A DNA stretch of 9,301 nt, taken from NCBI GenBank assembly GCA_019237595.1, contig JAFAGU010000057.1, positions 1 through 9,301 of the forward strand, given 5' to 3'. Position 1 is the stretch's first letter; each line of letters begins with the position of its first letter. The notes below the pieces were generated by a model, which was given only the letters and a program-made list of their open reading frames with translations, was not told the origin of the DNA and did no database searches. The translations under genes were made by a program, and so were the position numbers. The DNA comes from Betaproteobacteria bacterium (GTDB taxonomy: Bacteria > Pseudomonadota > Gammaproteobacteria > Burkholderiales > SG8-39). Positions 7,101-9,301 of the stretch are shown in pieces.

Positions 7101-9301
7101 CGCTGCGCCTCGCCGCCGGAGAGCGTCGGCACCGGCTGGCCGAGCTTCAGGTAGTCGAGGCCGACCTCGACCAGCGGTCGCAGGCTATCCGCAATATTTC
7201 GTTCCCGCGCGAAAAACAGAAGGGCCTGCGCGATCGTCATGTCCAGCACGTCGGCGATCGATTTTCCGCGGATCTTCGCCTCGAGCACCTCGGCCCGGTA
7301 CCGGCGCCCGTCGCAGTCCGGACAGCGGAGGTAGACGTCGGAAAGGAACTGCATCTCGACGTGCTCGAAGCCGTTCCCGCCGCACGCCGGGCAGCGGCCG
7401 TTCCCGGAGTTGAAGCTGAACGTTCCGGCGGTGTAGCCGCGTTCGCGCGACGTGTCGCACTTGGCGAAGAGATCGCGGATCACGTCGAAGGCGCCGACGT
7501 AGCTCGCGGGGTTCGAGCGCGTCGTCTTGCCGATGGCGGACTGGTCGACCATGACGACTTCGCTCACCTGGTGCGCGCCTCTCAGCGCGCGGTACGCACC
7601 GGGCGCTTCCGTCGGCAGCCCCTTCGCCTTGAGGAGCGCGCGGTAGAGCACGTCCTGGACGAGCGTCGATTTCCCGGAGCCTGAAACGCCGGTCACGCAG
7701 ACGAGCCGCTCGAGCGGAAAGCGCACGTCAACGCCCTTGAGGTTGTGCTCCGAGGCGCCTTCGAGGGTGAGGAAGATGCGAGGAGGGCGAGGCTCCCCGG
7801 GCTCGACCGCCTTCTTGCGGCCTGAGAGATACTCCGCCGTGAGGGTGTTCTTCGTCTTTAATTCACCGCAACTGCCGAAGAAAGCGATCTCGCCGCCTTT
7901 TTCGCCCGGCCCCGGCCCCATGTCGAGGATGCGGTCGGCGGCGAACATGATCTGCGGGTCGTGCTCGACCACCACGAGCGAGTTGCCGGCGTCGCGCAGG
8001 CGCTTCATCACGTCGATCACGCGACCCATGTCGCGCGGATGCAGGCCGATGGAGGGCTCGTCGAGGACGAAGAGCGTGTTGACGAGCGAAGTGCCGAGCG
8101 CGGTGGTGAGGTTGATGCGCTGCACCTCGCCGCCGGAAAGCGTGCGCGACTGGCGGTCGAGCGTCAGGTAGCCCAGGCCGACGTCGCAGAGGAAGCGCAG
8201 GCGCGTCTGGATCTCCGCCAGGAGCAGCTCGGTCGCTTCATCGGCGTTTTCCATCTTCTCGAAGAACGCCTTCGCTTCCTGGAGCGAGAAGAGCATCAAG
8301 TCGTGGATGGACTTGGCCTCGATCGTCCACAGCGACGCTTCGGGCTTGAGCCTCGTGCCCTTGCAAGCGGTGCATTCGGTGTAGGCGCGGTACTTCGAGA
8401 GCAGGACGCGGATGTGCATCTTGTACGCCTTGCTCTCGAGCCACTTGAAGAAGCGGCGCACGCCGTACCAGGTGCCGGGCCACGACTTCTTCCAGCTCTG
8501 CCAGCTGTCCTCGCCCTCCAGGACCCAGCGCTTTTGTTTTTCATCCAGATCCCTGAATGGGACATCGAGGGGGATCTTCCTCTTCTTCGCGTACTTCACG
8601 AGGTCGTCCTGGCACTCCTTGAAGCTCGCGGTCTGCCAGGGCCGGATGGTGCCTTCCTTGAGCGAAAGCGATTCGTTCGGTACGACGAGGCCGAAATCCA
8701 CTCCGATCACGCGCCCGAAGCCGCGGCAGGCCTCGCACGCGCCGATCGGCGAATTGAAGGAGAACGCCGCCGCCGTGGGCTCGGCGTAGTGGATGTCGCA
8801 GTCGGCGCAATGCAGGTCGGACGAGAAGCGGTGGACCTTCGGCCCGCCTTCCTCGTAGACGTTCACCTTGCCCTGGCCGAGCTTGAGCGCCGCCTCGAGC
8901 GCCTCGATGACGCGCTGGCGCTCGACTGCGCTCGCCTTGAACCGATCCTGGACGACTTCGAGGAGCGCTTTGGAGCGCGAATGCAGCCGCGTATACCCTT
9001 GCGCTTGGAGGAGCTCCTCCACTTCCTTCTCTGAAAAATTCTTCGGGATCGGGATCGGGAACGTCACGACCAGCTTTTCGGGTCGATCCTTGATTTGCTC
9101 GAAAATCGAAGCCGGCGTGTCCCTCACTACCGGCTTGCCGCAGTCGCGGCAATGGAGCTTCGCCGCCCGGGCGAAGAGAAGCTTCAGGTGGTCGTTGAGC
9201 TCCGTCATCGTGCCGACAGTGGAGCGCGATGTACGCACGGGGTTCGTCTGATCTATGGCGATTGCCGGCGGAATGCCCTCGATCGTCTCGACCTGAGGCT
9301 T
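4181..9301 (-). CDS. uvrA: Double-length UvrA-like excinuclease ABC subunit (tandem UvrA), N-terminus outside window
   Basis: A UvrA-family ATPase, which in nucleotide excision repair scans DNA for damage and loads UvrB. Here 1,706 residues are visible with no stop, and about 70-100 more are missing at the N-terminus, against 930-960 for an ordinary UvrA. The chain holds two full UvrA units. Seen on the - strand: three Walker A GVSGSGKS motifs (7690-7667, 6643-6620, 5089-5066), with a fourth expected beyond 9301; four signatures, LSGGEVQ (8140-8120) and LSGGEAQ (7123-7103, 5548-5528, 4540-4520); four DEP Walker B motifs (8074-8054, 7048-7028, 5482-5462, 4471-4451); and intact four-Cys zinc modules in every half. 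The GTG at 9238 is internal, because GIPPAIAIDQTNP precedes it in frame. Double-length UvrA proteins occur in betaproteobacteria to my recollection, usually beside a normal uvrA elsewhere. Whether this one does repair or another DNA task is not shown by sequence. Confidence 0.93.
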   Translation of the reverse strand, partial: KPQVETIEGIPPAIAIDQTNPVRTSRSTVGTMTELNDHLKLLFARAAKLHCRDCGKPVVRDTPASIFEQIKDRPEKLVVTFPIPIPKNFSEKEVEELLQAQGYTRLHSRSKALLEVVQDRFKASAVERQRVIEALEAALKLGQGKVNVYEEGGPKVHRFSSDLHCADCDIHYAEPTAAAFSFNSPIGACEACRGFGRVIGVDFGLVVPNESLSLKEGTIRPWQTASFKECQDDLVKYAKKRKIPLDVPFRDLDEKQKRWVLEGEDSWQSWKKSWPGTWYGVRRFFKWLESKAYKMHIRVLLSKYRAYTECTACKGTRLKPEASLWTIEAKSIHDLMLFSLQEAKAFFEKMENADEATELLLAEIQTRLRFLCDVGLGYLTLDRQSRTLSGGEVQRINLTTALGTSLVNTLFVLDEPSIGLHPRDMGRVIDVMKRLRDAGNSLVVVEHDPQIMFAADRILDMGPGPGEKGGEIAFFGSCGELKTKNTLTAEYLSGRKKAVEPGEPRPPRIFLTLEGASEHNLKGVDVRFPLERLVCVTGVSGSGKSTLVQDVLYRALLKAKGLPTEAPGAYRALRGAHQVSEVVMVDQSAIGKTTRSNPASYVGAFDVIRDLFAKCDTSRERGYTAGTFSFNSGNGRCPACGGNGFEHVEMQFLSDVYLRCPDCDGRRYRAEVLEAKIRGKSIADVLDMTIAQALLFFARERNIADSLRPLVEVGLDYLKLGQPVPTLSGGEAQRLKLAGHLAEVDQSSSNKLFLFDEPTTGLHFDDVAKLMRAFRRLLDAGHSIIVIEHNLDVMRGSDWIIDLGPEGGAAGGELVCEGTPEEVKKHPSSHTGKALREYESAFQQKLFVQEAKGQYLGNAIRIHKAREHNLKNIDVDIPRGRFTVVTGVSGSGKSTLAFDILFNEGQRRYLESLNAYARQFVQAASRPDVDAIFGIPPTVAIEQRTSRGGRKSTVGTLTEVHHFLRLLFVKLGTQYCPDCEVPIEPQNAEVVLSKILKSYRNKKITLLAPLVLNRKGVYTDLAKWAYGKGHAYLRVDGKMLPTRPFPRIPRFKEHTIELPLGEFVASPKNESQLRNALRGAIDTGKGVVHVLADDKVEVFSTKRACRSCGRSFPELDPRLFSYNSKHGWCPECFGTGLDIEDVEWTEDRARTGAEDNVLDSWIEWLEVDQPCAACEGKRLNREALAVLWNGKSIADYSAFPILDLKNHFNEKNLKGREAEISRDLIPELKSRLGFLEEVGLGYLTLDRSAPTLSGGEAQRIRLAAQLGSNLRGVCYILDEPTIGLHHRDNQVLLDVLGKLEAKGNSLVVVEHDEDTIRRAEHVIDLGPGAGRLGGEVTAQGSAEDLMANPQSLTGKFLKEPLRHPLQPRRPVNGKHDFLEIQEAKLHNLKKVNARIPLGRLVVVTGVSGSGKSTLARDVLYESLAAKSPVGCKAVRNQKQVERVLEVDQTPIGKTPRSCPATYVGFWDNIRKLFADTAEARMRGWTASRFSFNAAGGRCEACEGQGVKKIEMSFLPDVKVACEACGGARFNPDTLTVKLRGKSAGEVLAMSVDDAVGFFTAHPSIHRCLTLLQDVGLGYLTLGQQSPTLSGGEAQRIKLVYELAKKSAVSTVYVLDEPTVGLHMADVEKLIRVLHRLVDAGNTAVVIEHNLDVIAEADWIVDLGPEGGSGGGRIVFQGPPEKAAAAPGHTAHALAGFLAERSAGARV
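4184..6733 (-). other. UvrA unit B (C-terminal half of the tandem protein)
   Basis: This unit begins after a linker of only about 15-20 residues. On the - strand: Walker A with AFDILFNEGQRRYLESL, GIPPTVAIEQ, STVGTLTE, a canonical-looking UvrB-binding region (6364-5990; LLAPLVLNRKGVYTDL, LRVDG), zinc module 1 (5989-5906), then only 38 residues before the next CxxC (5791-5780), so most of the insertion region is missing. NBD1 signature and ILDEPTIGLH follow, then NBD2 with Walker A, the zinc module around EMSFLPDV (4810-4730), signature and VLDEPTVGLH. All catalytic motifs look intact. Confidence 0.88.
5636..5672 (-). other. Candidate -1 frameshift element inside the tandem uvrA
   Basis: On the - strand a slippery heptamer A AAA AAC (5672-5666) lies in the exact X-XXY-YYZ register of the reading frame (GAA AAA AAC). 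After an 8-nt spacer, a 7-bp stem pairs 5657-5651 with 5642-5636, plus one possible G-U pair. A -1 shift would reach TGA at 5597-5595 after about 25 codons. The local sequence is AT-rich within GC-rich DNA. It is a pattern match only. Confidence 0.2.
6779..9301 (-). other. UvrA unit A (N-terminal half of the tandem protein)
   Basis: In order on the - strand: GIPPAIAIDQ and STVGTMTE (end of the NBD1 core), a divergent UvrB-binding-like region (9139-8810), zinc module 1 with four Cys (8809-8726), a full-size insertion region (about 8713-8375) rich in Lys, Arg and Trp, a further CxxC (8374-8363), NBD1 signature LSGGEVQ, and Walker B VLDEPSIGLH. Then come NBD2 with Walker A, a zinc module (7393-7313), signature and FDEPTTGLH. 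The first signature has Val where family members usually have Ala. His switch residues (VVVEHD, IVIEHN) are present, so both visible sites look able to turn over ATP. Confidence 0.88.

Noticed and set aside
5681..7684. 667-codon + strand open frame antisense to the uvrA-like gene
   Set aside because: No recognisable domain; composition mirrors the complement of conserved UvrA codons. The - strand has unambiguous ABC motifs throughout.
4181..9238. UvrA-like gene starting at GTG 9238
   Set aside because: The frame continues to the window edge with the conserved GIPPAIAIDQTNP upstream of that codon, so the real start lies beyond 9301.
1..9301. CRISPR arrays, tRNA/rRNA genes, insertion sequences, attachment sites
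   Set aside because: No regularly spaced repeats, cloverleaf-like sequence, transposase motifs or long terminal repeats were seen when reading both strands.

Overview
This is GC-rich bacterial chromosomal DNA, most likely from a betaproteobacterium. That placement rests on three things: an assimilatory nitrate reductase with a C-terminal BFD-type [2Fe-2S] domain, an RhlE-type RNA helicase with a long Arg/Gln/Pro tail, and a double-length UvrA-like protein of a kind I recall from betaproteobacteria. No tRNA, rRNA, CRISPR array, insertion sequence or prophage gene is visible, so this reads as core or near-core genome.

Layout. The + strand from the left edge to 2344 carries the 3' part of nasA (catalytic subunit of assimilatory nitrate reductase, cut by the window start), followed closely by a small Vgb/Hmp-type single-domain globin gene. 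The two probably form the end of a nitrate-assimilation operon, with the globin handling NO or O2 linked to nitrate/nitrite metabolism. The operon ends at a strong GC hairpin (2320-2341). Only 2 bases separate the globin stop from the stop of the convergent helicase gene. The - strand from 4020 down to 2347 encodes the RhlE-type DEAD-box helicase. An untranslated or leader stretch (4021-4180) lies upstream of it. The - strand from the right edge down to 4181 encodes a UvrA-like protein of more than 1,700 visible residues, made of two complete or nearly complete UvrA units in one chain and cut by the window end at its N-terminus.

Two things deserve most attention. (1) The tandem UvrA is a covalent pseudo-dimer with asymmetric halves: the N-terminal unit keeps the DNA-contacting insertion region, and the C-terminal unit has lost most of it but keeps a canonical-looking UvrB-binding region. 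(2) The helicase reading frame has no ATG, GTG or TTG between its upstream stop codon and its conserved N-terminus. The best-placed initiation codon is ATC at 4020-4018, 7 nt after an AGGAG. A competing ATG nine codons upstream of a CTT-TGA site would reach the helicase frame only by a +1 shift. A third, more speculative signal is an in-register A AAA AAC heptamer followed 8 nt later by a 7-bp hairpin inside the C-terminal UvrA unit.
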